DNA of 64,000 nt from Flaviaesturariibacter aridisoli (GTDB taxonomy: Bacteria > Bacteroidota > Bacteroidia > Chitinophagales > Chitinophagaceae), in assembly GCF_004343705.1 (NCBI RefSeq), contig NZ_SKFH01000023.1, forward strand, positions 51,459 through 115,458, written 5' to 3'. Within the stretch, counting starts at the first letter, position 1; each line of letters starts with the position of its first letter. This document shows, in pieces, positions 34,301-43,250 of the stretch. The translations under genes and the position numbers were made by a program. The notes under the pieces were generated by a model, which saw only the letters and a program-made list of their open reading frames with translations, had not been told where the DNA came from and searched no databases.

Positions 34301-34653
34301 CCGAAAGCCTCATCTCGCCCAACGATATGCCGTATGCCATGGTCGGGCGCTTCAACGCGCACAACCAGACGGCTTTCATCTACCTGGAAGCCGCCTACAA
34401 GGCCGGTCACACGGCACTCGCCAAGCGCCTGCACGACGCAATCGTAAAAGACCTCACCGAGCAGAAGGCGTACTACGATTACCTGAAGACCGAGAAAGAA
34501 GCTTTCTACCAGTCGCTGGCCCGCGAGGACGATATCAACAACTTCCTTCTCACCCAGTTGCTCCCGGCCCTCGACCGCCAGTACAACCCCGCCACGCAGG
34601 CCACCGAGCACGTCCCGGCAGCCGCGGCGGACAGCACGAACCGGAAGCACTAA
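31327..34653 (+). CDS. DUF2723 membrane glycosyltransferase (GT117-like)
   Basis: A very large 1108-residue membrane protein. The N-terminal half has about ten or more transmembrane helices of the protein O-mannosyltransferase fold; the first loop has SFWDCGEFVSTAYKLQLPHP with the acidic pair (Asp..Glu) expected to bind the lipid-linked sugar donor. The C-terminal ~400 residues are soluble, with TFGDNDTYPLWYAQETEGVR and a helical end. Related Bacteroidota proteins are classed as glycosyltransferase family 117. A role in glycosylating exported proteins is inferred. It has its own promoter and terminator. Confidence 0.9.
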   Translation: MNFKRVNNLTGWVVGIIACLVYVLTAEKSGSFWDCGEFVSTAYKLQLPHPPGAPVFTLLGRFFIILFGDNPATAAKAVNIMNALASGLTILFLFWTITHFARKLMVGYVAEPDRMQTLTIMGAGIVGGLAYTFTDSFWFSAVEGEVYALSSFFTALIFWAMLKWERADVEAGTDRQERAYADRWIVFIAFMTGLAIGVHLLGLLTIPAIVMIYYYRRYEYTQRGAIIAFIIGCAITGVVQVAAIQWTVKIAGKFDIFFVNNFGAPFFSGFIFFFLLLAAGVWYGLRAARRNGWSFLRLGLWSFIFMMLGYSLYGTTMIRSNANPAIDMNNVDNPMSLVSYLGRDQYGAAPLLYGPHFAASPKIDESGQQYEMKETNMRYSRNDKRYIELGYNREYVYEGKDQMLFPRIWDSGNEQGHADAYASWLNIGRAQGQNGQPDGYDTPSYGDNINWFITYQMGHMYWRYFMWNFAGRQNDIQGDGNKRDGNWISGIGLIDNTRLGDQSKLPDSIRHNKATNKLYLLPFILGIFGCVYHFMRDRKDWIVSFLLFFFTGIAIVLYLNQPGNQPRERDYAYAGSFYAYCIWIGLAVVGFVGLARERADKSLLSNSLIYGSLATFTITLMSNTTTSFGPAIGTALVAALIYAALVGLVYFVVRAASGNGSRLAPAAALATLLCLSAPIVMGMQEWDDHDRSRKTLAPDVARDYLESCAPNAILFTFGDNDTYPLWYAQETEGVRPDIRIINTSLLGIDWYVNQLRYKVNQSAPIDVIWTPEQITGLGYIQLRPGGGPTDLLRAMRDDVGRQITGDDRSAVQATLTGRSFTVPVDMARVRANKVVNDSDVVLPQLQFDISEGKRILTLDQLTILNVIAANAAKGWERPIYFTSPYGDLGFGQFLRKDGMTYRLVPVQNSFPQRNWIVDQAMRGSSIRDNNTKWMYDVLMQKFRSGGANLGGVYFDEENRRHLLTVRSTFAEAAGNMADKGDKARAVQLLDRSESLISPNDMPYAMVGRFNAHNQTAFIYLEAAYKAGHTALAKRLHDAIVKDLTEQKAYYDYLKTEKEAFYQSLAREDDINNFLLTQLLPALDRQYNPATQATEHVPAAAADSTNRKH

Positions 34654-34675
34654 AAACAGACAATCTTTGCTTCAG

Positions 34676-34703
34676 AAAGCAGCCCTCCGGGGCTGCTTTT
34701 TTT
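34676..34703 (+). terminator. Terminator of the DUF2723 gene
   Basis: A 10-bp stem AAAGCAGCCC/GGGCTGCTTT with a TCCG loop and a following T7 tract. Confidence 0.85.
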
Positions 34704-34788
34704 ATACGGATCAAAGTCCGCAACGACTGATTTTCTTAACATTTCCGGCTTGCCGGGTCAAATTGGTTTTGGTGTAGCTTGTGTCGTT

Positions 34789-35886
34789 ATGCAAGGATTT
34801 CACTTTACCCGGTTCGACCCCGACGAAGAAGGGAAAACCCGCTTCGAACAGCTGCTGGACCTCTTTATGCAACTGCTCACCTATACCAGCGGCGACGTCG
34901 GTGAGGCCCTGCAGTGGCTCAACGAGCTCGACAAGCAATACGAGCTGACGGACAACGAGTACGGCATGGGCGACTTCATCGACGATCTGAAAGAAAAGGG
35001 CTACATCACCGATGAGAACAACGCGGGCGAGATACGCATTACGCCCAAAACCGAGCAGGGCATACGCAAGCGCAGCCTCGAAGAAATCTTCGGCAAGCTG
35101 AAGAAATCGCGTGCCGGCGAGCACAATACCTTCAAGCCCGGGCAGGGCGACGAGCAAAGCCCCAACACGCGCCCCTTCCAGTTTGGCGACATGCTGGAGC
35201 AGATCGACTTTACCGAGTCCATCCGCACCGCGCAGATCAACCACGGACTCGACTCCTTCGCGATGAGTGAGGACGACCTGCAGATCCGTGAGAACGACTT
35301 CAAGGCACAGACCTCCACAGTGCTGATGATCGACATCTCGCACTCGATGATCCTGTACGGCGAAGACCGCATCACACCGGCGAAGAAGGTGGCGATGGCG
35401 CTCAGCGAGCTCATCACCACGAAGTACCCGAAAGACACCCTCGACATCGTGGTGTTCGGCAACGATGCCTGGACCGTGGAGATCAAGGATCTTCCGTACC
35501 TGCAGGTGGGCCCCTACCATACCAATACCGTGGCCGGGCTCGAGCTGGCGATGGACATCCTGCGGCGCCGGAAGAATCCGAACAAGCAGATCTTCATGAT
35601 CACCGATGGCAAGCCAACCTGCCTTAAGATTGGCAAGCGCTACTACAAGAATTCCTTCGGCCTCGACCGAAAGGTGACCAGCCGCTGTATGAACCTCGCC
35701 GCGCAGTGCAAGAAGCTGAAGATCCCCATCACCACCTTCATGATCGCCACCGACCCATACCTGCAGCGCTTTGTGCAGGAGTTTACCGAGACGAACAACG
35801 GCAAGGCCTTCTTCGCCTCGCTCGACAAGCTGGGTGCGTTCATCTTCCGCGACTTCGAAAGCGGCAAACGTAAAACGCTCTATTGA
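34789..35886 (+). CDS. VWA-domain protein paired with a MoxR/ChlI-type ATPase
   Basis: A 365-residue protein. The C-terminal VWA domain (about 175-365) has the MIDAS motif in VLMIDISHSMILYG (DxSxS), followed by ADRITPAKKVAMALSELI-type helix and IFMITDGKPTCLK. The N-terminal half is helical and charged (KRSLEEIFGKLKKSRAGEH). Such proteins act with an AAA+ ATPase as metal-insertion or chaperone-like complexes. The ATPase gene follows 37 nt later. ATG 34789 is preferred to an upstream in-frame TTG. Confidence 0.88.
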   Translation: MQGFHFTRFDPDEEGKTRFEQLLDLFMQLLTYTSGDVGEALQWLNELDKQYELTDNEYGMGDFIDDLKEKGYITDENNAGEIRITPKTEQGIRKRSLEEIFGKLKKSRAGEHNTFKPGQGDEQSPNTRPFQFGDMLEQIDFTESIRTAQINHGLDSFAMSEDDLQIRENDFKAQTSTVLMIDISHSMILYGEDRITPAKKVAMALSELITTKYPKDTLDIVVFGNDAWTVEIKDLPYLQVGPYHTNTVAGLELAMDILRRRKNPNKQIFMITDGKPTCLKIGKRYYKNSFGLDRKVTSRCMNLAAQCKKLKIPITTFMIATDPYLQRFVQEFTETNNGKAFFASLDKLGAFIFRDFESGKRKTLY

Positions 35887-35921
35887 AATTGAATCACGAA
35901 CACTGAATAACGAATTGTACC
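35887..35921. repeat. Stuttering phrase in the VWA-ATPase gap
   Basis: AATTGAATCACGAACACTGAATAACGAATT shows overlapping AAxxxCGAA words. It fills the whole gap between two co-oriented genes. Confidence 0.4.
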
Positions 35922-35923
35922 GA

Positions 35924-37456
35924 ATGGACATCAAGCACATCAACACCCTGGGTGAACTGAAAGAAAGTGGTTACGTACCGAAGAACATCAAAGAAGAGAT
36001 CCGCAGCAACCTGGTGGCAAAGCTGCAGCAGAAGGAAACCAGCTTCACCGGCATCGTGGGCTACGAGGAAACCGTTATCCCCGACGTGGAGCGGGCCCTG
36101 CTGAGCAAGCACAACATACTGTTTCTGGGATTGCGCGGCCAGGCCAAAACCCGCATGGCGCGCCAGATGACCGGTCTGCTCGATGAATGGATCCCCGTCA
36201 TTGCCGGCTCCGAGATCAACGACGACCCGCTGCAACCGCTCTCCCGCTATTCGCGCGAGCTGATCGCCGAAAAGGGCGACGCCACACCGGTGGAATGGAT
36301 CCACCGCTCACAGCGCTACGGTGAAAAGCTCGCCACGCCCGACGTGAGCGTTGCCGACCTGATCGGCGATGTGGACCCGATCAAAGCGGCCAACCTGCGC
36401 CTGTCGTTCGCCGACGAGCGCGTGATCCATTACGGCATCATTCCGAAAAGCAACCGCGGCATCTTCGTTATCAACGAGCTCCCCGACCTGCAGGCAAGGA
36501 TCCAGGTGGCCCTGTTCAATATCCTCGAGGAGGGCGATGTGCAGATCCGTGGCTTTAAGCTGCGCCTGCCGCTCGACATCCTGTTCGTTTTCACCGCCAA
36601 CCCCGAAGACTATACCAACCGCGGCTCGATCGTGACGCCGCTCAAAGACCGCATCCAGAGCCAGATCCTGACGCACTACCCGAAGACGATCGAAGACGCG
36701 CTGTCGATCACCGGGCAGGAAGCCGACCTCGACGCGGCACAGGAGGAGCTTGTGGACGTATCGGATATGGTGAAACGACTTATCGAGCAGGTGGCGTTCG
36801 AAGCACGCGCTTCCGAGTTTGTGGACAAGAAAAGCGGCGTCAGCGCACGCCTCACGATCTCGGCGTTCGAGAATGCCGTGAGCGCCGCCGAGCGCCGCGC
36901 GCTGGTAAACGGTGAAGCGGCCACACAGGTGTGGATCTCCGACCTGGTAGGCATCATCCCTTCCATCACCGGCAAGATCGAGCTCGTTTATGAAGGCGAG
37001 CAGGAAGGCCCCTACCAGGTGGCGATGAACCTGCTCAGCAAAGCCATCCGCACCCAGTTCGTGCAGTATTTCCCCAATCCCGAAACACTCAAGAAGCGCG
37101 CACCGAGGAAAGGCGCCGCGCCTGAGCCGGTAGACAATCCGTACCGCGCGGTCATCAACTGGTTCGACAAGGGCAACCATATCAACCTGCTTTTCGGCCT
37201 CTCCGACCGCGACCGGATCAACCAGTTGTACCAGGTAGACGGGCTGCACGCCCTGGTGAAAAAAATGTTCCCCGGCGCCAACGAAAAGGAATCGGCCCTG
37301 CTGATGGAATTCGTGCTGCACGGACTGGCCGCGTTCTCGCTGATCAGCAAAAAGATCCTGGAAACTTCTGTGGAGTTCAAAGACCTTATGGGCAGCATGT
37401 TCAACATGCCCTCCGAAGGTTTTGATGAGGACGAGGACGAAGATTTCAGTTCGTAA
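35924..37456 (+). CDS. MoxR/ChlI-type AAA+ ATPase
   Basis: A 510-residue AAA+ protein. The P-loop is GLRGQAKT near residue 72, and the Walker B-like ELPDLQARIQ near 190 is followed by FVFTANPEDYTNRG, typical of Mg-chelatase I/MoxR proteins. The C-terminal ~200 residues are family-specific and end in an acidic tail (DEDEDEDFSS). It forms a two-gene unit with the upstream VWA gene, recalling BchI/BchD or RavA/ViaA. The client is unknown. A bidirectional terminator starts at the stop codon. Confidence 0.88.
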   Translation: MDIKHINTLGELKESGYVPKNIKEEIRSNLVAKLQQKETSFTGIVGYEETVIPDVERALLSKHNILFLGLRGQAKTRMARQMTGLLDEWIPVIAGSEINDDPLQPLSRYSRELIAEKGDATPVEWIHRSQRYGEKLATPDVSVADLIGDVDPIKAANLRLSFADERVIHYGIIPKSNRGIFVINELPDLQARIQVALFNILEEGDVQIRGFKLRLPLDILFVFTANPEDYTNRGSIVTPLKDRIQSQILTHYPKTIEDALSITGQEADLDAAQEELVDVSDMVKRLIEQVAFEARASEFVDKKSGVSARLTISAFENAVSAAERRALVNGEAATQVWISDLVGIIPSITGKIELVYEGEQEGPYQVAMNLLSKAIRTQFVQYFPNPETLKKRAPRKGAAPEPVDNPYRAVINWFDKGNHINLLFGLSDRDRINQLYQVDGLHALVKKMFPGANEKESALLMEFVLHGLAAFSLISKKILETSVEFKDLMGSMFNMPSEGFDEDEDEDFSS

Positions 37457-37484
37457 AAAAAGGGAGCGCGCCGCTCCCTTTTTT
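37456..37484. terminator. Bidirectional terminator after the ATPase
   Basis: A 13-bp stem (37456-37468 with 37472-37484) whose outer part is A6/T6 ends both converging genes. It overlaps the stop codons of both genes. Confidence 0.85.
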
Positions 37485-38217
37485 ATTCGATAAGTCCGTT
37501 GTTGAGCGCTACAATCCGCAGCGACGGTTTCCCCGGATAGACATCCCGGATCCAAACCTCACCGTTCCCAAGCATCACGCCCTGGTAATTACTGAACAGC
37601 GTACAAAGGCAGGTGTTCCGGATACGCTGCAGATAAGCCTTGTGTAGTATGGCCGGCGCATGGGCCAGGAACGCAGACCGGCTGCGGATGGTGGCCACGC
37701 GACGCCCGTTCAGGAATACACGCACCGGGTAGCGTACCTGTGTGGCCAGCCAGGCGGCATCGCGCTTGAGGAGCGCCGTGCGCACACGCTGCATAAAAGC
37801 ATCCACGACGCTGTCATCCGACTCCTGCCCGTAATGAAGTTTATTTGACACACCAACGATAGCAGAAACGAGGTGCAGGCGCACGATGAGGTGACGTTGC
37901 GCCGTTGCGTCGGTCCACGAGCCGGTGAGGCTATCCCCTTTGACCAATTGCAGCCGGAACAGCGCTTTTGTTTTCCCGTTCCCGGTCTCGCGCAACACGA
38001 TACCAGAAGGCGCGACCGTGCCCGACAGGGGTATCCGCGTGCAATATTTCTCGTAGCAATAATGAGCAGTAACGATGCTGTCGGAAGAAAGGTGCAGCAG
38101 TAGTCGCACGGGTATTTCGCCAACCGTTCCGGCGTAATCGTGCCAGGTCGATTTTTCCAGCTCCTGCGCGGCGGCGGCTTGGGACAAAAGACAGAACCCG
38201 AACAGCCACTTCCACAT
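37483..38217 (-). CDS. Secreted protein of unknown function
   Basis: A 244-residue protein with a signal peptide ending AAAAQ. The first half is beta-rich (GTVGEIPVRLLLHLS, LFRLQLVKGDSLTGSW). The second half (about 130-240) starts DDSVVDAFMQRVRTALLKRD then AAWLATQVRYPVRVF, resembling an NTF2-like fold used in small exported proteins. No catalytic motif is seen. It is 42 nt downstream of the murB stop on the same strand. Confidence 0.6.
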   Translation of the reverse strand: MWKWLFGFCLLSQAAAAQELEKSTWHDYAGTVGEIPVRLLLHLSSDSIVTAHYCYEKYCTRIPLSGTVAPSGIVLRETGNGKTKALFRLQLVKGDSLTGSWTDATAQRHLIVRLHLVSAIVGVSNKLHYGQESDDSVVDAFMQRVRTALLKRDAAWLATQVRYPVRVFLNGRRVATIRSRSAFLAHAPAILHKAYLQRIRNTCLCTLFSNYQGVMLGNGEVWIRDVYPGKPSLRIVALNNGLIE

Positions 38218-38259
38218 AGAAAAGTTTTTGAGTTACGTTTTACCAAAGCGCCGCTCGGC

Positions 38260-39285
38260 TCAAACGATATTCACCTCGCGCTCCAGCAGTACGCCGAATT
38301 TATCCTGCACCGACCCGATGATCTTTTCGCTCAGCGCAAAGATCTCGCCACCGGTAGCCTTGCCGTAGTTCACCAGCACCAGCGCCTGCTTCGGGTAGCA
38401 TCCGGCATCGCCCTCGCGGTGACCTTTCCAGCCACATTGCTCGATGAGCCAGCCGGCGGCGAGCTTCATGCCGCTTTCCTGAGGGTAGGCCGGGATCGAC
38501 GGGTAGGCGGTCTTCAGCTCCGCGTATTTATCGAGCGGCACCTGCGGGTTTTTGAAGAAAGAGCCCGCATTGCCTGTTTCGTGCCAGTCGGGCAGCTTCG
38601 AGGTGCGTATGTTAATGACAGCCTGCGCGATCGCGCCGATACTCAGCTCCGTGACACCCATGGCTTCGAGCTCCTGCCGAATGGCGCCGTACTCGGTATG
38701 AAAAACAGGCTGTTTCCGCAGCCGGTAGGTAACCGATGTAATGATGTATTTTCCCTTGTACTTATTCTTGAACACGCTTTCGCGATAGCCAAAGGCGCAG
38801 GCTTCGGCATCGAATGTGCGGCGTTTGCGGTCGGCAATGTGCATGGCCTCAAGCTCGTGAAACACATCTTTGATCTCCACGCCGTAGGCGCCAATGTTCT
38901 GCATCGGCGATGCGCCTACCGAGCCGGGGATCAGGGAGAGATTCTCTACGCCGGCATAGCCCAGCGCCAGGCAATGCAACACAAACTGGTGCCAGTTGAC
39001 GCCGGCCCCGGCGCGTACGTAAACAAATTCCTCGTCTTCTCCGATCGTGTCGATGCCGCCGATGTTGTTCTTTAGCACGGTTCCGGCTACATCACCCGTG
39101 AGCAGGATATTGCTGCCACCGCCCAGCACAAGAAGCTTTCCCGCGTCACGCACAAGCGGTTCCTGCAGCAACAACTCCAGCTCTTCTGTTGAAGCAAATT
39201 CCGCGTAGTAGCGGGCGCTCGCCTCGATGCCGAAGGTGTTGCAGTTCCGGAGCGAATAATTTTCCCGAATTTGTGCGTGTTCCAT
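38260..39285 (-). CDS. murB: UDP-N-acetylenolpyruvoylglucosamine reductase
   Basis: MurB (341 residues) reduces UDP-GlcNAc-enolpyruvate to UDP-MurNAc in peptidoglycan synthesis, using FAD and NADPH. Blocks seen: NYSLRNCNTFGIEA at the start, VLGGGSNILLT, GSVGASPMQNIGAYGVE, the catalytic-type YRESVFKNKYKG and GNAGSFFKNP. The extended length is that of the type I enzyme. ATG 39285 is chosen at the family start; a much longer frame upstream is noise. It is divergent from the NAD(P)-binding gene 24 nt away. Confidence 0.95.
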   Translation of the reverse strand: MEHAQIRENYSLRNCNTFGIEASARYYAEFASTEELELLLQEPLVRDAGKLLVLGGGSNILLTGDVAGTVLKNNIGGIDTIGEDEEFVYVRAGAGVNWHQFVLHCLALGYAGVENLSLIPGSVGASPMQNIGAYGVEIKDVFHELEAMHIADRKRRTFDAEACAFGYRESVFKNKYKGKYIITSVTYRLRKQPVFHTEYGAIRQELEAMGVTELSIGAIAQAVINIRTSKLPDWHETGNAGSFFKNPQVPLDKYAELKTAYPSIPAYPQESGMKLAAGWLIEQCGWKGHREGDAGCYPKQALVLVNYGKATGGEIFALSEKIIGSVQDKFGVLLEREVNIV

Positions 39286-39309
39286 TGGAGCAAGGATACA
39301 ACAAAAATC

Positions 39310-39978
39310 ATGACACGAACCGCAACCCTCATCGGCGCCACTGGTCTTATCGGCGGGCACCTGTACCGCCTGCTGCTGGCCGACGGCTACTATCAAACAA
39401 TCCGGCTGCTGGTGCGCAAACCCTTCCCGGCCAACGACCCGCGGGTAGAAGTGCGCCTCACCGATTTTGCCGATGCCGAATCGCTGCGCCTCGGCCTCGA
39501 AGGCAGCGACGCGATCTTTTGCGCCGTCGGCACGACGCAGAAAAAGGTCGGGGGCGACCGCGCGGCGTACCGCAAGGTGGATTTGGACATTCCCGCACAG
39601 GCGGCACGCTGGGGCGCCGAAAGGGGCGCGCGGCACTTTCTGCTGGTGTCGGCGGTGGGGGCCAATGCCGCAAGCGGCAACTTTTACCTGCGCCTGAAGG
39701 GCGAAGCGGAAGAAGCGGTGCGCGCCTCGGGCATGCCGGCCGTATCGGTCTTCCGACCTTCGATGCTGCTCGGTCACCGCGCTGAAAACCGCCCGGGTGA
39801 ACGGATCGGGCAGGTGGCATCAAAGATCATAGGGCCGCTGCTCGGTGGTAGCTGGCGAAAATACCGCCCCGTGGAAGCCGAAGCCGTGGCAGCAGCCATG
39901 CTGGCGCAATCGAAGCGGACAGTACTGGGATTTGAAGTGCTGGAATACGACGCCATCCGCAGGCTTGCGGGACGCTAG
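39310..39978 (+). CDS. NAD(P)H-binding atypical SDR protein
   Basis: A 222-residue protein of the oxidoreductase HTATIP2/NmrA-like branch. The dinucleotide motif TLIGATGLIGGHL is at residues 6-18, and LVSAVGANAASGNFYLRLKG (near 115-135) fits the atypical active-site strand. The substrate is unknown. ATG 39310 opens the Rossmann strand. It converges on priA with 9 nt between stops. Confidence 0.85.
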   Translation: MTRTATLIGATGLIGGHLYRLLLADGYYQTIRLLVRKPFPANDPRVEVRLTDFADAESLRLGLEGSDAIFCAVGTTQKKVGGDRAAYRKVDLDIPAQAARWGAERGARHFLLVSAVGANAASGNFYLRLKGEAEEAVRASGMPAVSVFRPSMLLGHRAENRPGERIGQVASKIIGPLLGGSWRKYRPVEAEAVAAAMLAQSKRTVLGFEVLEYDAIRRLAGR

Positions 39979-39987
39979 TGAGGCTTG

Positions 39988-42450
39988 TCAGAGCGCATCC
40001 ACGTCGGGAATGATCTGCACCTTTTTGAATCGGTTTTCGAAATGGAGCGCCGCACACTGCTTCTGGATGTCTTCCTTACAGCGGGCGATGGTGGCGCTGT
40101 CGCGCGGGAGTTTCAGCATCAACTCCATGAGGTACTGGTTGCGCACGCGGTTCACCGTAGGCTCGGCCGGACCAACGAGGTATGCGCCATAGGCGGCCCC
40201 CATTTTTTGCGCGAATACGTGTGCCGCTTCCGTCACCACCTCCCGTTCCTTGTGCCGGAAATGGAGCATGATGATGCGGGAAAAGGGCGGGTAGAAAAAC
40301 TGTTTGCGCTTGTCGATCTCCTCGAGGTACATCCCTACGTAATCGTGCCGCATCACGTGCTGGAGCAAAGGATGGTTGGGCGTGGACGTCTGGATCAGCA
40401 CATCGCCGACCCCGTCACGGCGACCCGCGCGGCCGCTGACCTGCTCCATCAGCTGGAACGCCCGCTCGTGCACGCGGAAGTCGGCAAAGTGCAGCAGGCC
40501 GTCGGCATCGATGACACCCACCAGCTCCACGTTATCAAAGTCGAGGCCTTTCACCACCATCTGGGTGCCTACCAGCACATCGATCTTCTTCTGCTCGAAT
40601 TGCTGGATCAGCACATCGTGCGCATTCTTGTTGCGGATGGCGTCGAAGTCCATACGCGCAATGCGCGCGTCGGGCAATTGCTCTTCGAGCACTTCTTCCA
40701 CGCGCTCGGTGCCGAAGCTTTTCTGAATGAGCTTGTCCGATCCGCAGCCGCCACAGGTATGCATCGGCGGATAAACCTGACCGCAATAGTGGCACTTCAG
40801 CTTATTCGCGAATTTGTGGTAGGTAAGCGATACGTCGCAGTTCTTGCACTGTGCGATCCAACCGCAGATGGTGCACACCTGGTAGGGCGCATAGCCGCGG
40901 CGGTTCTGAAACAGGATGATCTGCTTGCCGCGGGCGATGGTGGCTTTCATGTCTTCGAGGAGGTGCATCGAGAACATCACTTTTTCGCCAGGCTTCCTGG
41001 GCACTGCACGTAGATCTACAAGTTGAATGGTGGGCATCTTGACGTCACCGTAGCGCTCGCTGAGCGCTACGAGGCCGAACTTCCCGGCCTTGGCGTTATG
41101 GTAGGTTTCGAGCGAGGGTGTGGCGCTGCCGAGCAGCACCTTGGCGCCGGTCAAACCCGACAGGTAGATTGCCGCATCGCGGCCGTGGTAACGCGGTGCA
41201 GGGTCCTGCTGCTTGTAGGAAGGATCATGCTCTTCGTCGCAGATGATCAGCCCCAGGTCCTGGTAGGGAAGAAACAGCGAGGAACGGGCGCCGAGCACCA
41301 CTTTCATCTCGCCGGTCTTGACCTTGTTCCAGATCTCCACCCGTTCGTTGTGCGAGAAGCGCGAATGATAGATGCCGATATGACCGCCAAAATATTTCTG
41401 CAGGCGCCGGATGATCTGTGCCGTCAACGCGATCTCGGGAAGCATATACAGCACCTGCCGCCCCTGCCGGATGAATTGTTCGATGAGGCGGATGTAAAGG
41501 AGCGTTTTGCCGCTCGACGTTACGCCGTGCAGGAGGCACACCGGTTTTTCTGCCAGTGCCGCCTCCACCCCGCTGAAAGCTTCCTGCTGAGCCGGAGTCA
41601 GCTCGAAGTCGATAGTGACGTCCTTCGGCAGGTACAGGATGCGGTCCACGGCACGGCGCTCCGCACGGAGAATGCCTTTGTCTACCAAACCTTTGAGCTG
41701 TGCCTCCGAAGCACCGGATTTTTTGAGCAAGCTGCCTTTCGTTACCTCGCCCTCGGTCTTACTGAGGTGCAGGTAAGCCAGCAACAGTTCCATTTGCTTT
41801 GGCGCGCGGCTCCAGTTGTTCAGCAGTTCCGAGAGCTTTTCTTCGTTACTGTATTCGGGCTGCAACACCACGAATGTTTCCTTTCGCGGTGCGTAGGTTT
41901 GCTTCAGCGACTCCCAAACGTGGCAAACCTTTTTTCCGATCAACTTGTTTACGATCGGGTACACGTGCGTCGTGTCGAGGATCTGCTGCACTTCGTTGAG
42001 CCGCAACTCGTGCTTCATCAGCAATGCTTCGGCCACCATATATTCTTCCGAATCGAGGCTGGAAAAATCGTCGCCGTACTCGTCGTTGAATACGAGCACC
42101 GTTTCGCTCGACAGCTTGAAATGGGCGGGCAGCGCCGCAGCCATCACCTCCCCCTCCGTGCAGCAGTAGTAAGAGGCGATCCACTCCCAGAAACCGAGTT
42201 GCCAGGGATGAACGACCGGCTCCGGGTCGAGCACGTTGAGAATTTCTTTCGTCTGCACGCCGGCGGGCTTGTCGTGGAGCAACGCCTTGACCACGCCCGC
42301 GTACTTTTTCTGCTTGCCCAGGTTCACCTCCACGCGGCAGCCGACGCGCACTGACTCCCGGAAGCGCTCGGGCACTTCCCAGGTATAGTTGCGGGGCAGG
42401 GCAAGGGGTATGACGATCTCGGCAAACAAGGGGATCAATTGGGGAAACAA
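39988..42450 (-). CDS. priA: Primosomal replication restart helicase PriA
   Basis: An 820-residue superfamily 2 helicase that reloads the replisome at stalled forks. The N-terminal 3'BD domain is followed by Walker A GVTSSGKT near residue 310, DEEHD near 405, and the zinc-binding region with cysteine pairs (CTICGWIAQC, KCHYCGQVYPPMHTCGGC) near 540-590. No ATG suits the frame start; TTG 42450, giving FPQLIPLFAEIVIPL, seems to be used, 7 nt after a TATTTTTG box. The start is therefore uncertain. Confidence 0.93.
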   Translation of the reverse strand: MFPQLIPLFAEIVIPLALPRNYTWEVPERFRESVRVGCRVEVNLGKQKKYAGVVKALLHDKPAGVQTKEILNVLDPEPVVHPWQLGFWEWIASYYCCTEGEVMAAALPAHFKLSSETVLVFNDEYGDDFSSLDSEEYMVAEALLMKHELRLNEVQQILDTTHVYPIVNKLIGKKVCHVWESLKQTYAPRKETFVVLQPEYSNEEKLSELLNNWSRAPKQMELLLAYLHLSKTEGEVTKGSLLKKSGASEAQLKGLVDKGILRAERRAVDRILYLPKDVTIDFELTPAQQEAFSGVEAALAEKPVCLLHGVTSSGKTLLYIRLIEQFIRQGRQVLYMLPEIALTAQIIRRLQKYFGGHIGIYHSRFSHNERVEIWNKVKTGEMKVVLGARSSLFLPYQDLGLIICDEEHDPSYKQQDPAPRYHGRDAAIYLSGLTGAKVLLGSATPSLETYHNAKAGKFGLVALSERYGDVKMPTIQLVDLRAVPRKPGEKVMFSMHLLEDMKATIARGKQIILFQNRRGYAPYQVCTICGWIAQCKNCDVSLTYHKFANKLKCHYCGQVYPPMHTCGGCGSDKLIQKSFGTERVEEVLEEQLPDARIARMDFDAIRNKNAHDVLIQQFEQKKIDVLVGTQMVVKGLDFDNVELVGVIDADGLLHFADFRVHERAFQLMEQVSGRAGRRDGVGDVLIQTSTPNHPLLQHVMRHDYVGMYLEEIDKRKQFFYPPFSRIIMLHFRHKEREVVTEAAHVFAQKMGAAYGAYLVGPAEPTVNRVRNQYLMELMLKLPRDSATIARCKEDIQKQCAALHFENRFKKVQIIPDVDAL

Positions 42451-42457
42451 AAGGCAT

Positions 42458-42465
42458 CAAAAATA
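42458..42465 (-). promoter_or_regulatory. -7 element of priA
   Basis: TATTTTTG on the minus strand, 7 nt before the proposed TTG start. Confidence 0.5.
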
Positions 42466-42482
42466 ACACGCCGCGGGCAAAT

Positions 42483-43250
42483 TCAGGCACCGATCCAGGG
42501 CGCGTTCCATTCCAGCAGCGCCGCTTCCATCTTACGGTAAACATCTTCCTTGAGACGGCCGGCCTCTTCGGGACGGTAACCATCCACCGGCACGGGCTCC
42601 AGGAACACCGTACGGCTGCGTCCCGGGCGGAGCGAAAACACATGGCGCGGGTGCATGCGGCTCCAGGTGTCGAGCATCAGCACGGGCTGAATGGCCGTGC
42701 CCGTTTCGATGGCCACGCGGAAAGCGCCTTCGTAAAAATCTTTCAACGGCCTCCCGGTTTCGTTAAACGTGCCTTCGGGAAATACCAGCACCGATATTCC
42801 CTGCTGGATGTAGGCCTTGAGCAGCCGCACGCTGCGGGCCCGGTTTTCAGGGCTGCTCCGGTCTACAGTTACTATGGCGTTGCGGTAGATATAGCCGAAC
42901 ACCGGCACTTTCGCCATCTCGGCTTTGCCGAGCGTGCGCACCGGGTGCCGGAAGGTTTTCACGATGACGGGAACATCGAAGTAAGACGTGTGCGTGGACA
43001 CGTAAATAAACGCTGCGCGGTGGTCGTAGTCGGCCGCGTCGACGTTTCGGTGGCGCACGAAAATGAGGGGAAACCAGATGTCGGCCCAGAGCACGCAGGC
43101 CCGGTAGATCAGGTTGCCGCCGCGAAGCCGCCCCAACGGCATCACCAGCAGCGCCCACAGGAACACGGGGATCATCAGCGCCACAAAAAGCAGCATTGCA
43201 TAAAGCGCGTACAGGATCTGAAAAGGTTTCCACAGGTGGCGCATGCTCAT
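42483..43250 (-). CDS. plsC: 1-acyl-sn-glycerol-3-phosphate acyltransferase
   Basis: A 255-residue membrane acyltransferase that adds the second acyl chain in phosphatidate synthesis. The HX4D motif is in STHTSYFDVPV near residue 87, and FPEGTFNETG near 160 is the substrate-binding block. An N-terminal hydrophobic segment anchors it. Its ATG shares one base with the DUF4258 stop (TAATG), showing coupling. Confidence 0.9.
   Translation of the reverse strand: MSMRHLWKPFQILYALYAMLLFVALMIPVFLWALLVMPLGRLRGGNLIYRACVLWADIWFPLIFVRHRNVDAADYDHRAAFIYVSTHTSYFDVPVIVKTFRHPVRTLGKAEMAKVPVFGYIYRNAIVTVDRSSPENRARSVRLLKAYIQQGISVLVFPEGTFNETGRPLKDFYEGAFRVAIETGTAIQPVLMLDTWSRMHPRHVFSLRPGRSRTVFLEPVPVDGYRPEEAGRLKEDVYRKMEAALLEWNAPWIGA

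Noticed and set aside
38260..39777. 505-codon MurB with a long N-terminal extension
   Set aside because: The extension is antisense to the NAD(P)-binding gene and lacks similarity; MurB begins at ATG 39285.
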